Shown here: piece after piece, positions 46,594 to 58,215 of the stretch
How the letters are laid out: each line of letters starts with the position of its first letter
Position numbering within the stretch: the stretch's first letter is position 1
Origin: Rana temporaria
Taxonomy: Eukaryota > Chordata > Amphibia > Anura > Ranidae
Direction: 5' to 3'
NCBI RefSeq assembly: GCF_905171775.1
Contig: NC_053490.1
Span: 521,043,522 to 521,107,521 of the forward strand
DNA: 64,000 nucleotides
Notes under the pieces: generated by a model
The model's input: the letters and a program-made list of their open reading frames with translations, nothing else
Told to the model about the DNA's origin: nothing
Database searches by the model: none
Position numbers and translations under genes: made by a program

Positions 46594-48220
46594 TAACCAC
46601 TTGCTTACTGGGCACAAATACCCCCCTCCTGCCCAGGTGAAATTTCAGCTTCCGGCACTGCGTCGCTTTAACTGACAATTGCGCGGTCGTGCGACGTGGC
46701 TCCCAAACAAAATTGGCGTCCTTTTTTCATCACAAGTAGAGCTTTCTCTTAGTGGTATTTGATAACCTCTGCGGTTTTTATTTGTTGCGCTATAAACAAA
46801 AAAAAGAGCTGTTGCTATAATTAATAGCCCAATTTTTTTTAAAAAAATATTTTCTCAGTCTAGGCCGATACGTATTCTACATATTTTTGGTAAAAAAAAA
46901 AAAAAATCGAAATAAGCGACTGGTTTGCGCAAAAGTTATATAGCTAGATTCAGGTAGGGGCGCGCAACGTTAGGCAGGCGTAGCGTATGGCATTTACACT
47001 ACGCCGCTGTAAGTTAGATAGGCAAGTACTGTATTCACAAAGTACTTGCCTCCTAAGTTACGGCGGCGTAGCGTGAATAGGCCGGCATAAGTGCGCCTAA
47101 TTCAAATGAGGATGTGGGGGGCATGTTTTATGCATATTAACTGTGACCCCACATGATTGACGTTTTTTTACGAACGGCGCATGCGCCATCCGTGTACATA
47201 TTCCAGTGTGCATTGTGGCAAAGTACGCCGCAAGGACGTATTGGTTTCGACGTGGACGTAAATTACGTCCAGCCCTATTCACGGACGACTTACGCAAACG
47301 ACGTAAAATTTTCAAATTTCGACGCGGGAACGACGGCCATACTTAACATTGGCTACGCCACCTAGGGGGCATCTTTATCTTTAAGCGGTGTATCTCTTAC
47401 GGAAACGGTGTATCTTTACTGCGACGGGTGCACGTACGTACATGAATAGGCGTATCTAGTTATTTACATAGGTTACGCCGAACTCAATGGAAGCGCCACC
47501 TAGCGGACAGCCTAAATATTGCACCCTAAGATACGACGGCGCAGGCTATGGTATCTTAGATAGGTTTAAGTGTATCTCAGTTTGAGAATACACTTAAACT
47601 TAGGACGGTGCAGATTCTGAGTTAGGTCGGCGTATCTACTGATACGCCGGCCTAACTCTCTCTGAATCCACCTAATAGTGCCTACAAAATAGGGGACAGA
47701 ATTATTATTTTATTTTTTACTAGTAATGGCGGCGATCTGCGATTTTTATTGGGACTGCGACATTATGGCGGACACTTGACACATTTTTGGCACCATTCAC
47801 ATTTATACTGCGATCTGTGCTATAAATATGCACCAATTACTGTATAAATGTGACTGGCAGGGAAGGGGTCAACACTAGGGGGTGAGGAAGGGGTTTAATG
47901 TGTACCCTGCATAGTGTTTCTTACTGTGGGGGGGAGGGGACTGACTGGAGGAGGTGACCGATGTTGTGTCCCTATGTACAAGGGACACAGATCGTTCGCC
48001 TCTCTCCCTGACAGGACATGGATCTGTGTGTTTACACACACAGATCCACGTCCTTGTCTGTGTAACCGCTGATCGCGGGTGCCTGGCAGACATCACGGCC
48101 GCCAGGCATGCGCATCGGCATCTCAGTGATGTGGCTGGAGGCCGTATATAGACGGCCTCCCGGAAATTGCCATCCACCCTGCGGCCGTATAAAGTCGTAC
48201 GCCCATCAGGAAGTGGTTAA
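46593..48220 (-). mobile_element. TTAA-flanked long repeat, split by a palindromic element
   Basis: TTAA-CCACTTGCTTACTGGGC at the left, CATCAGGAAGTGG-TTAA at the right. Family order is preserved on both sides of the insertion at 46941-47674. Confidence 0.87.
46941..47674. mobile_element. Palindromic CTAGATTCAGG element nested in the TTAA repeat
   Basis: Host reads AAAAGTTATA before and GTGCCTACAAAATAGG after, as in uninterrupted family members. Ends TAGATTCAGGTAGG and TGAATCCACCTAA. Short TA/TAG duplication. Confidence 0.85.
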
Positions 48221-48235
48221 AGAGGCCAGACTGTG

Positions 48236-48425
48236 GACTATTATTATTTTATAACTTATTACAGGTATTTATATAGCACTGAAAATTTACACAATGCTTT
48301 ACATACTGTGCAATCATATCAGTCATTGTTCTCAAGAAGCTTACAATCTAAGGTCCTTATCTCAATACAAACACACACTAGGGTCAGTTTAGACGGGAGC
48401 CAGTTAACCTACCAGCATGTATGGA
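48236..48425. repeat. SINE- or LINE-tail-like dispersed repeat
   Basis: 'tatttatatagcactg', 'aagcttacaatctaa' and 'ccagttaacctaccagcatg' match a common amphibian/fish dispersed repeat from memory. Class uncertain. Confidence 0.45.
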
Positions 48426-48469
48426 ACGAAACCCAATTAACATTTCTTTAAAAATTAAGATCAATGCTT

Positions 48470-48703
48470 CCGACTTGATTCCGAGCATGCGTGGTTTTTG
48501 GTGCGTCGGGAATTGAATGCAGACGATCGGAATTTCCTACAAGAACTTTTCTTGTCAGAAAAGTTAAGAATCAGCTCTCAAATTGTTCTTGATAGAAATT
48601 CAGACAGAAAAAGTCAGATTGAGCCTACACACGGTCGGAATTTCCAACCAAAAGCTCACATCGAACTTTTCTTGTCGGAAATTCCAACCATGTGTACGCG
48701 GCA
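48470..48703. mobile_element. Fragment of the ATGCCGC..GGAATTTCC MITE
   Basis: Ends TGTGTACGCGGCAT at 48703. TCGGAATTTCC words and an inverted left half without a clear end. Confidence 0.65.
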
Positions 48704-48846
48704 TAATATTGTCCTGTATTTGGCTCCATCCATCTTCCCATCAACTCTGACCAGCTTCACTGTCCCTGCTGAAGAAAAGCATCCCCACAACATGATTCTG
48801 CCACCACCATGTTTCACGGTGGGGATGGTGTGTTCAGGGTGATGTG
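48704..48846 (-). mobile_element. Tc1 transposase fragment
   Basis: Minus-strand frame reads HTIPTVKHGGGRIMLWGCFS, a core Tc1 block. Opposite in orientation to the adjoining Tc1. Confidence 0.85.
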
Positions 48847-48869
48847 CAGTTATAATCCCATGTACAGAA

Positions 48870-50912
48870 GTAAAAAATCCCATGTACATAAGTATTTACA
48901 GCCTTTGCTCAAAATTTAGCTCAGGTGCATCCCATTTCCCCTAATCATCCTTGAGATGTTTCTACAACTTTATTGGAGTCCACCTGTGGCAAATTCAGTT
49001 CATTGGACATGATTTGGAGAGGCACACACCTGTCTGTATAAAGGTCCCACAGTTAACAGTGCATGTCAGAGCACAAACCAAGCCATGAAGACCTCAGTGA
49101 AAGAACTGTATGGAGGCACAGATCAGAGGGAAGGGTACAGAAAATGTTCTGCAGCATTGAAGGTCCCAATGAGCACAGTGGCCTCCATCATCCGTAAATG
49201 GGAGAAGTTTGGAACCACCAGGACTCTTCCTAGAGCGTCAGCCCAGCCAAACTGAGCAATCGGGGGAGAAGGGCTTTAGTCAGGGAGGCGACCAAAAACT
49301 AGGGTTGTCCCGATACCACTTTTTTAGGACCGAGTACAAGTACCGATACTTTTTTTAAATGTGTCCCCAAATGCAGCCATGTCCCCCCACATATATGCAG
49401 CCACGTCCCCCTTAGAAGCAGCCACATCCCCCTTAGAAGCAGCCACGCCCCCCCCCATACCTGGATGCTGCCGCACCGCCTGGTTAATACGGGCGGGGAA
49501 CATTACAGCTTTCATTTGAATAGCTGTAGTGATTCTCGCGGCGCTGCGTATAGACACTCCCCCTTGCTCGGGATTGGACAGATCACCTGAGCAAGGGGGA
49601 GTGTCTATACACGGCGCAGCGGGAAACACTACAGCTATTCAAATGAAAGCTGTAATGTTCACCGCCCGTATTAACCAGGCGGTGCGGCAGCATCCAGGTA
49701 TGGGGGGGGGGGGCGTGGCTGCTTCTAAGGGGGATGTGGCTGCTTCTAAGGGGGACGTGGCTGCATATATGTGGGGGGACATGGCTGCATGGGGGGTGAG
49801 TATTCTATTCAGGCTTTGGGGGTATTTGCGGGAGTACAAGTACTCCCGCAAATACTTGGTATCGGTCCCTATACCGATACTAGTATCGGTATCGGGACAA
49901 CCCTACCAAAAACGTGATGGTCACTCTGACAGAGCTCCAGCATTTCTCTGTGGAGGGAGGAGAATCTTCCAGAAGAACAACCATCTCTGCAGCACTCCAC
50001 CAATCAGGCCTGTATGGTAGAGTGGCCAGATGGAATCCACTCCTCAGTGAAAGGCAAATGACAGAACGATTGGCGCTTACCAAAAAGCACCTGAAGGACT
50101 CTCAGACCATGAGAAACAAAATTCTCTGGAATTTAAAGTCTGAAACGAAGATTGAACTCTTTGTCCTGAATGGCAAGTGTCATGCCTGGAGGAAACCAGG
50201 CACCGCTCATCACCTGGCCAATACCATCCCTACAGTGAAGCATGGTGGTGGCAGCATCATGTTGTGGGGATGTTTTTCAGCAGCAGGAACTCGTAGACTA
50301 GTTAGGATCGAGGGAATGCAGCAATGTACAGAGACATCCTTGATGAAAACCTGGTCCAGAGCGCTCTGAACCTCAGACTGGGGAGAAGGTTCATCTTCCA
50401 ACAGGACAACGATCCTAAGCACACAGCCAAGATAACAAAGGAGTGGCTACGGGACAACTCTGTGAATGTTCTTGAGGGGCCCAGCCAGAGACCAGACTTG
50501 AACCCGTTTTGAACATCTCTGGAGAGATCTGAAAATGGCTGTGCACCGACGCTCCCCATCCAACCTGATGGAGCTTGAGAGTTCCTGCAAAGAAGAATGG
50601 GAGAAACTGTCCAAAAATAGGTGTGCCGGGCTTGTAGCCTCATACTCAGAAAAACTTGAGGCTGTAATTGGCGCCAAAGGAGCTCCAACAAAAGTATTGA
50701 CCAAGGGCTGTGAATAGTTATGTACATGGGATTTTTTCTCTGTTTTTTATGTTTATTACATTTGCAAAGATTACAAACGTCTTTTTTACGTCGTCATTAT
50801 GGGGTATTGTTTGTAGAATTTTGAGGAAAATAATTCATTTAATCCATTTTGGAATAAGGCTGTAACAAACTGTGGAAAAAGTGAAGCACTGTGGATGCAC
50901 TGTATAAACCTA
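48870..50912 (+). mobile_element. Tc1-like transposon, nearly full length, split by a hAT element
   Basis: Plus-strand transposase in pieces: KTSVKELYGGTDQREGYRK-like N-terminus (about 49085-49260), then after the insertion NTIPTVKHGGGSIMLWGCFS (50219-50280), FQQDNDPKHTAK (50397-50430, with its catalytic acidic residue) and the Tc1 C-terminus SSCKEEWEKLSKNRCAGLVA (50580-50640). AAAAATCCCATGTACATAA at the left pairs with TTATGTACATGGGATTTTT at 50718. Frameshifts make it inactive. Confidence 0.9.
49300..49905. mobile_element. Hairpin-forming hAT MITE inside Tc1, perfect 8-bp duplication
   Basis: CCAAAAAC at 49292-49299 and 49906-49913. Ends TAGGGTTGTCCCGATACC are exact inverses. The whole 606-bp element is a near-palindrome centred near 49575, with TGCTTCTAAGGGGGA repeated in both arms. 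Open frames on both strands mirror each other and are not genes. Confidence 0.95.
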
Positions 50913-51605
50913 CAGTGGTTTAGGCTCCATTCACACTAATTTGTTTTTTTGATGCATTTTTCAGAAATACAGGGATTTTTTGATTTTTTTAACATGAGTT
51001 CCTACGGAGCACGTTCACATCAATGCAATGTTGTGCCGCTGCATTTTTGGAAATGCAGTGTTTTGCATGTAATAGACTTCAATGAACCCGCATCCAAAAC
51101 AGCAAGTCCTTTGTTTTTACCGCGATTTTTTCCGTAATTTTTTATTTATTTTTTTTTATAAGCTGTACATCCACTTTATAGAACTAGTTGCTAAGGAGGG
51201 GGCCGGGAAGCCAGCTACCGCGTCCTTAACAACCGATGAGTCATCAGCTGTCAGTGGGCTTTCCCGCCGACAGCTGTATGTGAAAAAAAAACAAACACAC
51301 ACACACACACACACACACACAGGTCCATCCCAGGCTCTTGGTCTAAAAGACCCCAAACCCCTCCGCTGCACTTAAAAGTATAACAAAAACGGCAAGATCA
51401 GCGTTTTTGAATACGGTCTTTTTTTTTTTTTATTTGTCACTGTTGGCTGCCAAATAAAACTGAAGTGATATTCCTGAAAGATTTTTATATCATCACTTGT
51501 AGAGGGTTTTATCTCTCCTTTTTTATCCTTCATTTTAGCTCTATGTCCCACGGTATTCCTTGGCCGTATTGTTCCTACCAATATTTTTCCCGGTTTATCA
51601 TTCTA
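50913..51605. other. Intronic sequence with (CA)n
   Basis: Includes a short (CA)13-like tract at 51295-51321 and a segment (51330-51380) shared with 59725-59765. No exon. Confidence 0.45.
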
Positions 51606-52417
51606 TTAACCACTTCAGCCCCGGACCATTTTGCTTGTCAATGATCGGGCTACTTTTTGTGTTTCGGCACTGGGTCGCTTTAACTGACAATTGCGCGATC
51701 GTGCAACGTGGCTCCCAAACAAATTTGCCATCTTTTTTTCCCACAAATGCTTTCTTTTGGTAGTATTTGATCACCTCTGCGCTTTTTATTTTTTTGCGCT
51801 ATAAACAAAAATAGAGCGAGAATTTTGAAAAAAAAAAATGAATATTTTTTACTTTTTGCTATAATAAAATATTCCCCCAAAAAATATAAAATATATATAT
51901 ATATATATATATCACGTTTTTTTTCCCTCAGTTTAGGCCGATACGTATTCTTCTACATATTTTTCGTAAATTGCAATAAGCGTTTATTGATTGGTTTGCG
52001 CAAAAGTTATAGCGTCTACAAAATATGGCATTTTATTATATATATATATTTTTTTTTTTTTTTTACTAGTAATGGGGGCGATCTGTGATTTTTATCGGTA
52101 CTGCAACCTTATGGCGGACACTTTTGACACATTTTTGGGACCATTGGCATTTTTATAGCGATCAGTGCTATAAAAATGCATTGATTACTGTAAAAAATGT
52201 CACTGGCAGGGAAGGGGTTAACACTAGGGGGCAAGAAAGGGGTTGGTGTGTTCTAACTGAAGGGGGGTGGGACCGACTAGGGGAAATGACAGATCGCTGT
52301 TCATACATTGTCCCTAGTGGCTAAAATGCGAAATCACGTTATATATTTAGTGATTTCGCGCAGCCGAGCCGACCTGCCGCCGTAAAACTGACAGACGGCT
52401 GGTCGGCTAGCGGTTAA
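51606..52417 (-). mobile_element. TTAA-flanked long repeat, reverse 0.8-kb copy
   Basis: TTAA-CCACTTCAGCCCCGG at the left, GGTCGGCTAGCGG-TTAA at the right. The uninterrupted GCGCAAAAGTTATAGCGTCTAC at 51997 shows the empty form of the nested-insertion site. Confidence 0.85.
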
Positions 52418-52870
52418 ATGCCCGTTTAGTATCTTGTACCATCAAAGTTTTTAGGCCGGGTTTCTCCACATCCAATTCGCATAACATGCGAGTGTGCCCA
52501 GATCGCAATGGAGCCGGTTGACATATGGCCAGGGCGGCCGCGGTCCGCATTCCAAAGGAAGTCCAATGCGTCTTTGGGTCTGATTCAGGTGAAAATTCTG
52601 GCAAAAATTCAGACCCGATTCGCATTTGAACCGGTGAAGAGGACAGAACCGGACCCTATGCTGGGAACCTCAGTCGCACTCATGTGAGCCCGATTGTTTT
52701 CCTACTAGTCTTATCATGGTTTGACATTCATTTGTTTCTTTATGTATTTGTTCTAGACCTTGAGTTTCATGTAGGAGAAATTCCAACCAGCCACAGTTTA
52801 TTCATTTTAACCCTTTCTGATATTACTTTCCCTCTCATATGCCTTATGGAACTCCCAAGTACTGACCAGG
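52418..52870. other. Degenerate MITE-like sequence
   Basis: Complementary-looking stretches (CATTCGCATAACATGCGAGT-like and CAGTCGCACTCATGTGAG) between 52455 and 52690, then unassigned sequence. Confidence 0.4.
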
Positions 52871-52875
52871 ATATA

Positions 52876-52876
52876 T

Positions 52877-52913
<37 letters not shown>

Positions 52914-52933
52914 GTAATTTAGAATGATGTGTG

Positions 52934-53006
<73 letters not shown>
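52876..53006. repeat. Compound microsatellite (ATA)n, (AT)n, (CA)n
   Basis: (ATA)n at 52876-52912, (AT)n at 52938-52963, (CA)n at 52967-53004. Confidence 0.95.
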
Positions 53007-53008
<2 letters not shown>

Positions 53009-53013
53009 AATAA

Positions 53014-54360
53014 TCGGCCTGCTCCTGTTGGGCTGGCGCCGTTTCAAATTTAGGGGGAATTCTGAGAGTTACCGTATTTATCGCGGTATAACGCGCTCCC
53101 GCGTATACCGCGCACCCCTAAAGATGCCCCGAATCCTGTGGAAAAAAAGTATGTTTAGTACTTACAGTTTTGGTGTCTTGCGTGGCGTCCATCGGCGGCC
53201 TCGTCGGGTCCGGCGTCCTTCTGCATCGTTCTCGCGTCCTCCCCGCTCGTTTCCCGCGCCGAGTTTGAATACTGCGCCGACATATACAGAGCGCAGTACA
53301 CTCGTCTATTGTCGGCAATGCTCGGCTACCCGCGTTGACGTCCTGTACGTCCAGGACGTGACCGCGGAAGGAGCCGAGACTGGCCGACTATACCCGAGTG
53401 TACTGCGCTCGGTATATGTCGGCGCAGTATTCAAAACTCGGCGCGGGAAATCGGGTATCGGCGTATACCGCGCACCCACGATTTTGCCCTGATTTTCAGG
53501 GCAAAAAAGTGTGCGGTATACGCCGATAAATACGGTAATTGACTGTATGATTTTGAGCAAATTTGGCTTCTGTTCCAGCCATAGCTGTGCTGTGAGTGAC
53601 CACTAATGTTTGCCTGGGGTGTAGTTGTTACTCCAGGCCAAGGGTGGCAGCACCTAGGTCAAAGGTGATTTGGGCATTTCCCCTCGGCAGCCAATCGGTG
53701 GGGGTTGATCATTCCGCTGTGCATGCTGGGAGGGGTACTTAAGGGACAGACGTCATTGGACCTGGGTCGTCGATCCTGGGTCTGTTGTCCCACCACCCCG
53801 TGTGTGGCCCCTCCTGTCCAGGGGTGCGTGTTCCTGTAATCCTGGCTCACGTTGGTCCCGGGTTGTGATCTGTTAAGTAGGCCCAGAAGGCAGATTGGAT
53901 CTACGTTTTCAAGGTGATCCTGTGCGGTCCGTCCTGAGGGAGGATGCTGCTTGATGAAGGACCTATCTTGGAGAGGACCAAGCACGAGGCTGGTGTCTCA
54001 AGAGAGGCCTTGAACTTCATCAAAGGACGCACCGTTTACTGAAAGGCTTGATGGTGAACGCCTGTCAGTTCCGTCCCTCTGAAAGAAGTTAGTCTGGAGA
54101 GATCCGGGTGCTGAATCCTGTACTACAAGGATTTTGGACCGAAAGTGTCTCCATTCGTGGGAAGGTCTGTGGCAGAGACTGCACCCTATTCCGTGCGCCA
54201 TTCCGGCTGCTAGGCTAGTGAGAGAAACCCACCGGGTGCACAATACCCACTCTGGCTAGAGTGGCGACGAAAGCTGTGTCACAGGAAGCAGGAGTGTTTC
54301 CCGATTGAAATAATGCACGTGAACCCATTTACCTGTTACCCTTCAACCCCTTATTTTATT
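53014..54360 (+). mobile_element. LTR-like repeat related to 39462-40385, with nested TA element
   Basis: Shares GGCGCC-TTTCAAATTTA, GCTGTGCATGCTGGGAGGGG, GTACTTAAGGG and the later ACTGAAAGGCTTG/GTCTGTGGCAGAGAC stretch with the element at 39462. Ends are not well defined. Interrupted at 53072-53535. Confidence 0.65.
53072..53535. mobile_element. TA-flanked CCGTATTTATCG element
   Basis: TA at 53070-53071 and 53536-53537. Ends CCGTATTTATCGCGG and CCGATAAATACGG. Inner palindrome around GCGCAGTACACTCG. Confidence 0.85.
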
Positions 54361-54406
54361 CTTTTACCAAGTACAGCAAATACATCTTTAAAAAGGAAGT
54401 GTAGTG

Positions 54407-54891
54407 TTAAAGCGGATCTCCACTCTAAAGTGAAGTCGCGCTGATCGGCACCCTCCCCCCCTCCGGTGTCACATTTGACACCTTTCAGGGGGGAGGGGGG
54501 TGCAGATACCTGTCTACAGACAGGTATCTGCACCCACTTCCGGCCCTGCGATACGGGCAAGGACGGGTTTTTTCCTTGCTTCCCGTCCGTCCCCCGTTGT
54601 ATGCTGGGAACACTCGGCTCCCAGCACACAGCGGGAGCCAATTGGCGGGCGCAGCGCGACTCGCGCATGCGCCGTAGGGAACCGGGCAGTGAAGCCGGAG
54701 CGCTTCACTTCCTGGTTCCCTCACCGTGGATGGAGGGGGGAGCAGCAGGGTGACGAGCGATCGCTCATCATCTGCTGCGGACGGCGCTGGACTCCAGGAC
54801 AGGTAAGTGTCCTTATATTAAAAGTCAGCAGCTGCAGTATTTGTAGCTGCTGGCTTTTAATATATTTTTTTTTGTGGCACATCCGCTTTAA
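54407..54891. mobile_element. TTAA-flanked AGCGGATCTCCAC element
   Basis: TTAA at both ends (54407-54410, 54888-54891), CACATCCGCT at the right, family hairpin at 54822-54858. A good full-length copy. Confidence 0.88.
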
Positions 54892-54949
54892 GTGTGGACA
54901 TTGAACTTTCTCTATTCTCATCCATCACCCTGGACGGCGAGGAAATAAA

Positions 54950-55620
54950 GGTGTCATGGTTATGCAATAAAGTCTGGCAGCTTACCTGTCTCATGTGTCC
55001 ATTAGAGGCCTGACCCTCTTTCTGGCTGTCTTATCACCTTCCTCCCTGTATGGCCCCACCCATCCCAAGAAGTCTATATTAACTGTTGCACTACAGGTCT
55101 GCAGTGCTGTTCAACCTTTGTTTGTAGCTTGTTCCTTCCTGTCTGCAGTGTGTTACATTTACCTTCCTGTGTACCGACCTTGGCTCATCTCTGACTTCTC
55201 CTGTTTGCCTGTTTCCCTGACCCTTGGTCTGTTCCTTGTTTATCCTTGTCTGCCAGTTGCCCCGACCTCGGCTTACCCATCACTATCGCTTGTCCTGGTT
55301 TCTGCTTCCCCCCTCTCCCTGCGGAGCGTGACCTTTGGGACCCCAGGAGTCGCGACCTGGATCCAGCTGTGGCGAAGGCCATCCTCACCACCAGAGGCTC
55401 TGGTGAACACAAAGCTGGGTCTTAGACTCCGCGCCCTGGGAAATCTTGGGCTCACGCTTCCTCTCTGATCGCAGCAGTCGGCCATAGGGTTCACTACCCT
55501 GTGGTGCAGCCCTGACCCCAGCGGGGTGCACTTGTCACCTGGCCACAGGTGACCTGAAAAGAGGCAACGTGCCGCCCTAAGATATCCAGCGGTTCCTTTG
55601 CGGGTGGTGACACACACAGG
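54950..55620. repeat. Unclassified, possibly LTR-like sequence
   Basis: C/T-rich, bounded by GTGTCATGG and GGTGGTGACAC, an inverted TGTCA/TGACA pair. The plus strand has a 157-codon frame with low-complexity leucine/serine content and no domain. Confidence 0.35.
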
Positions 55621-56532
55621 CTGCGGTGGAGCTTCAAGCGAGCTTTGCCATAGACTTCTATGGAGGCTTTGAAGACACTTTGAAGCACCACTGAAGCTAC
55701 ATGGGATATCATTTTTGAAGCGAAGCCAAAGCAAAGCAAGGTGTAAATAGGACTGTAAGGTAACCATTTTATTTAGTGACAGGAGCTTTGACTGACTTCA
55801 GAGAACTTTAACAAAGCGTGTCCAAAGCAAGTGTAAATGAGCCATATAGCCCCAACAAATATGTAAGATTCGTCTAACCTCCAGGTCATCTGTCTAGCCA
55901 GTGTTCAATGTTCAAATCGAAGGTGACCAATACCAGAGCATGGTCTGAAAGGGTTTCCCAGTTATGAAATATGGTGGACCAAAAAATTCCTTTAGATCTT
56001 CCGGGAATCGCAGAGCAGTCCAAAGTTGTTCTATGGGGTTGAGGTCAGGACTCTGTACAAGCCAGTTAAGCTTCTCCACCTCAAACTCGGTCATCCACAC
56101 TACATAGCCAAAAGTATTGGGCCACCCTTCAAAATCATTTGGTGGAGGGGTGATGATGTGGGGTTGTTTTTCATGGGTTGGGTTTTGCCCCTTATGGTAT
56201 TCCCAAATACTGTCCACAAAATATTATCTATATTATTCTCCATAAAAAAATAATAGGTCCAGGTCCAACACTATATCTCCAACTATTCTAGAAATATGTA
56301 AGAGAGATTAGTCCAACCTTCAGGTCATCTAGCTGGTATGCCCTTCAAATCAAGGGCAACCAATACCCGAGCATGGTCTGAAAGGGTTTCCCCGGTTATC
56401 TAATTTGAGATATGGTAGACCAAAAAATTCCTTTAGATCTTCCGGGAATCGCAGAGTTGCTGAAATGCCTTGATTTTTAGCAGTCCAAAGCTGTTCAATC
56501 AGTATGAGGTCAGGGTTCTACAAGCCAGTTAA

Positions 56533-56988
56533 AGGGTCACTAAAGGAAAACAATTTTTAAGCTGAAATGACTGTTTACAGGGTATAGAGACATAATAGTT
56601 AACTGATTCCTTTTAAAAATGATTAAAAACAGATAAAAACCAATCATATAATGTGCCTGCAGTTTAGTTTCGTTTTTGCTGTTGTTTCCTGGTTCTCTGA
56701 TGCACAGAGAGCCAATAGAGGGCAGTGATACTTTGTCTAAAACTTCTCAGCACCAATCCAGTTTCGTTTTACACACAGTAATCACACCTCCTTGATTGGT
56801 CACCACCGTGAGAAATCTCCCAGTACTGTGGTGATCAGGAAACAGACAACCAGGAAGTGTCCAGATCAGAGAAGAATTACAGCAACATCAAAGCAAAAAC
56901 AAACAATGAGGACATGAAACCAGGACTGCAGTAAGGTAAAGGAAGCCATTTAGCTAAAAAAAAAAAAAAAATTTCCTTTAGTGACCAT
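56533..56988. mobile_element. TTAA-flanked AGGGTCACTAAAGGAAA element inside the second Tc1 unit
   Basis: TTAA at 56529-56532 and 56989-56992. Ends AGGGTCACTAAAGGAAA and TTTCCTTTAGTGACCA are inverted. The first unit has the uninterrupted CAAGCCAGTTAAGCTTCTCC at 56059, which proves the insertion. Confidence 0.95.
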
Positions 56989-57182
56989 TTAAGTTCCTCC
57001 ACCCCAAACTCGCTCATCCACACTATATTCCAAAAGTATTGGGCCACCCCTCCAAATCATTTTGTGGCGGGGGAGGGGGAAATTATGATGTGGGGTTGTT
57101 TTTCCAAGGGTTGGGCTTGGCCCCTTATGGGATTCCCAAAGTACTGCCCAGGATCTATTATCTATATTATTCTCCTTAAAAA

Positions 57183-57187
<5 letters not shown>

Positions 57188-57258
<71 letters not shown>
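57188..57258. repeat. (TA)n microsatellite
   Basis: About 70 bp of alternating TA, at the place in the second Tc1 unit where the first unit has only AATAATAGG. Confidence 0.95.
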
Positions 57259-57264
<6 letters not shown>

Positions 57265-57593
57265 TAATAAATAATATAGGTCCAGGTCTAACTCTTTATC
57301 TTCAACTAACTATTCTAGAAACATGTAAGCGAGATTCGTCTAACCTTCAGGTCATCTGTCTAGCCGGTACGCCCTCCAAATTGAGGGCAACCAATGGCAC
57401 CTGCTGCTATCAATCTGTCCAATGAGGAGAGCGATAGTGACTGGGAGATGCAAGGTTCATGCACATTGCTGGATTTGATCATGCCCAGATAAGGAAGAAA
57501 AAAAAAAGGGGGGGGTCTGGGGGGCTGCTGCAGTACAAAAGGTTTTTCACCTTAATGCATTAAGGTGAAAAACCTTAAAGTTTTACAAGCACT

Positions 57594-58215
57594 TTAACAA
57601 CTTGCCGACCACCTATTGCATATGTACTGCAGCAGGTTAGCTCTATTGCACGAAATTACGTACCTATACGCCGCCGGAGGCGTGAGTGTGCGCTGATTGG
57701 ACACAGGGGGATGGCAGTCAGCGGTTCTGCTGGACTCCATGTCCATCGGCCACCGCAAATGTTCCCGGGAGAGGCAGAATGGTAATCTGTCTATGTAAAC
57801 AAGGCAGATCGCCGTCCTGACAGGGGAGAAGATGGAGATCGTGTGTCCCTGCTAAACAGGAACACGGGTCTCTGTCTAAACCCAATCAGACCACCCCCCA
57901 CACAGTTAGCAAGCACCCCCCTAGGGACCCTTTGATCGCCCCTGATGGTAAACCATTCCCCGCCAGTGTCATTAGTACAATGACCAGGACCAGGTATGAT
58001 CACTGGTCCCAAAAAAAGTGTCAAGTGTTAGGTGTCCGATTTGTCTGCCACAATGTTGCAGTCCTGTTAAAAAAAATAATAAAAAAAAAACGTAAAATCT
58101 ATCCCATAGTTTGTAGACATGATAACTTTTGCGCAAACCAACCAATGTACGCTCATTGGGATTGGCTGCTGTAAACATGGGGCCCAATGTTGGCCAAAAC
58201 CAAACAGCGTTTATT
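57594..58215 (+). mobile_element. TTAA-type long repeat, diverged copy
   Basis: TTAA-CAACTTGCCGACCACC at the left; TTTTGCGCAAACCAACCAATG near 58128 aligns with other members. The right end is not clear. Confidence 0.6.

Larger units (their letters stand above)
55860..57400 (-). mobile_element. Tandem Tc1-derived repeat, two full units and a partial third
   Basis: Units start near 55865, 56293 and 57318 (ATGTAAGNGAGATTNGTC, then CAGGTCATCT). The first has minus-strand LVQSPDLNPIEQLW, the Tc1 motif, and plus-strand 'gatgatgtggggttgttttt' also derived from Tc1. The second unit holds a TTAA element. Confidence 0.82.

Noticed and set aside
49529..50020. Frames with VAASKGDVAA repeats on both strands
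   Set aside because: Mirror-image frames of the palindromic hAT element, not a protein.
54995..55468. A 157-codon plus-strand frame with hydrophobic stretches
   Set aside because: Low-complexity C/T-rich sequence, no recognisable domain, no splice or promoter evidence. Kept only as an unclassified repeat-like region.
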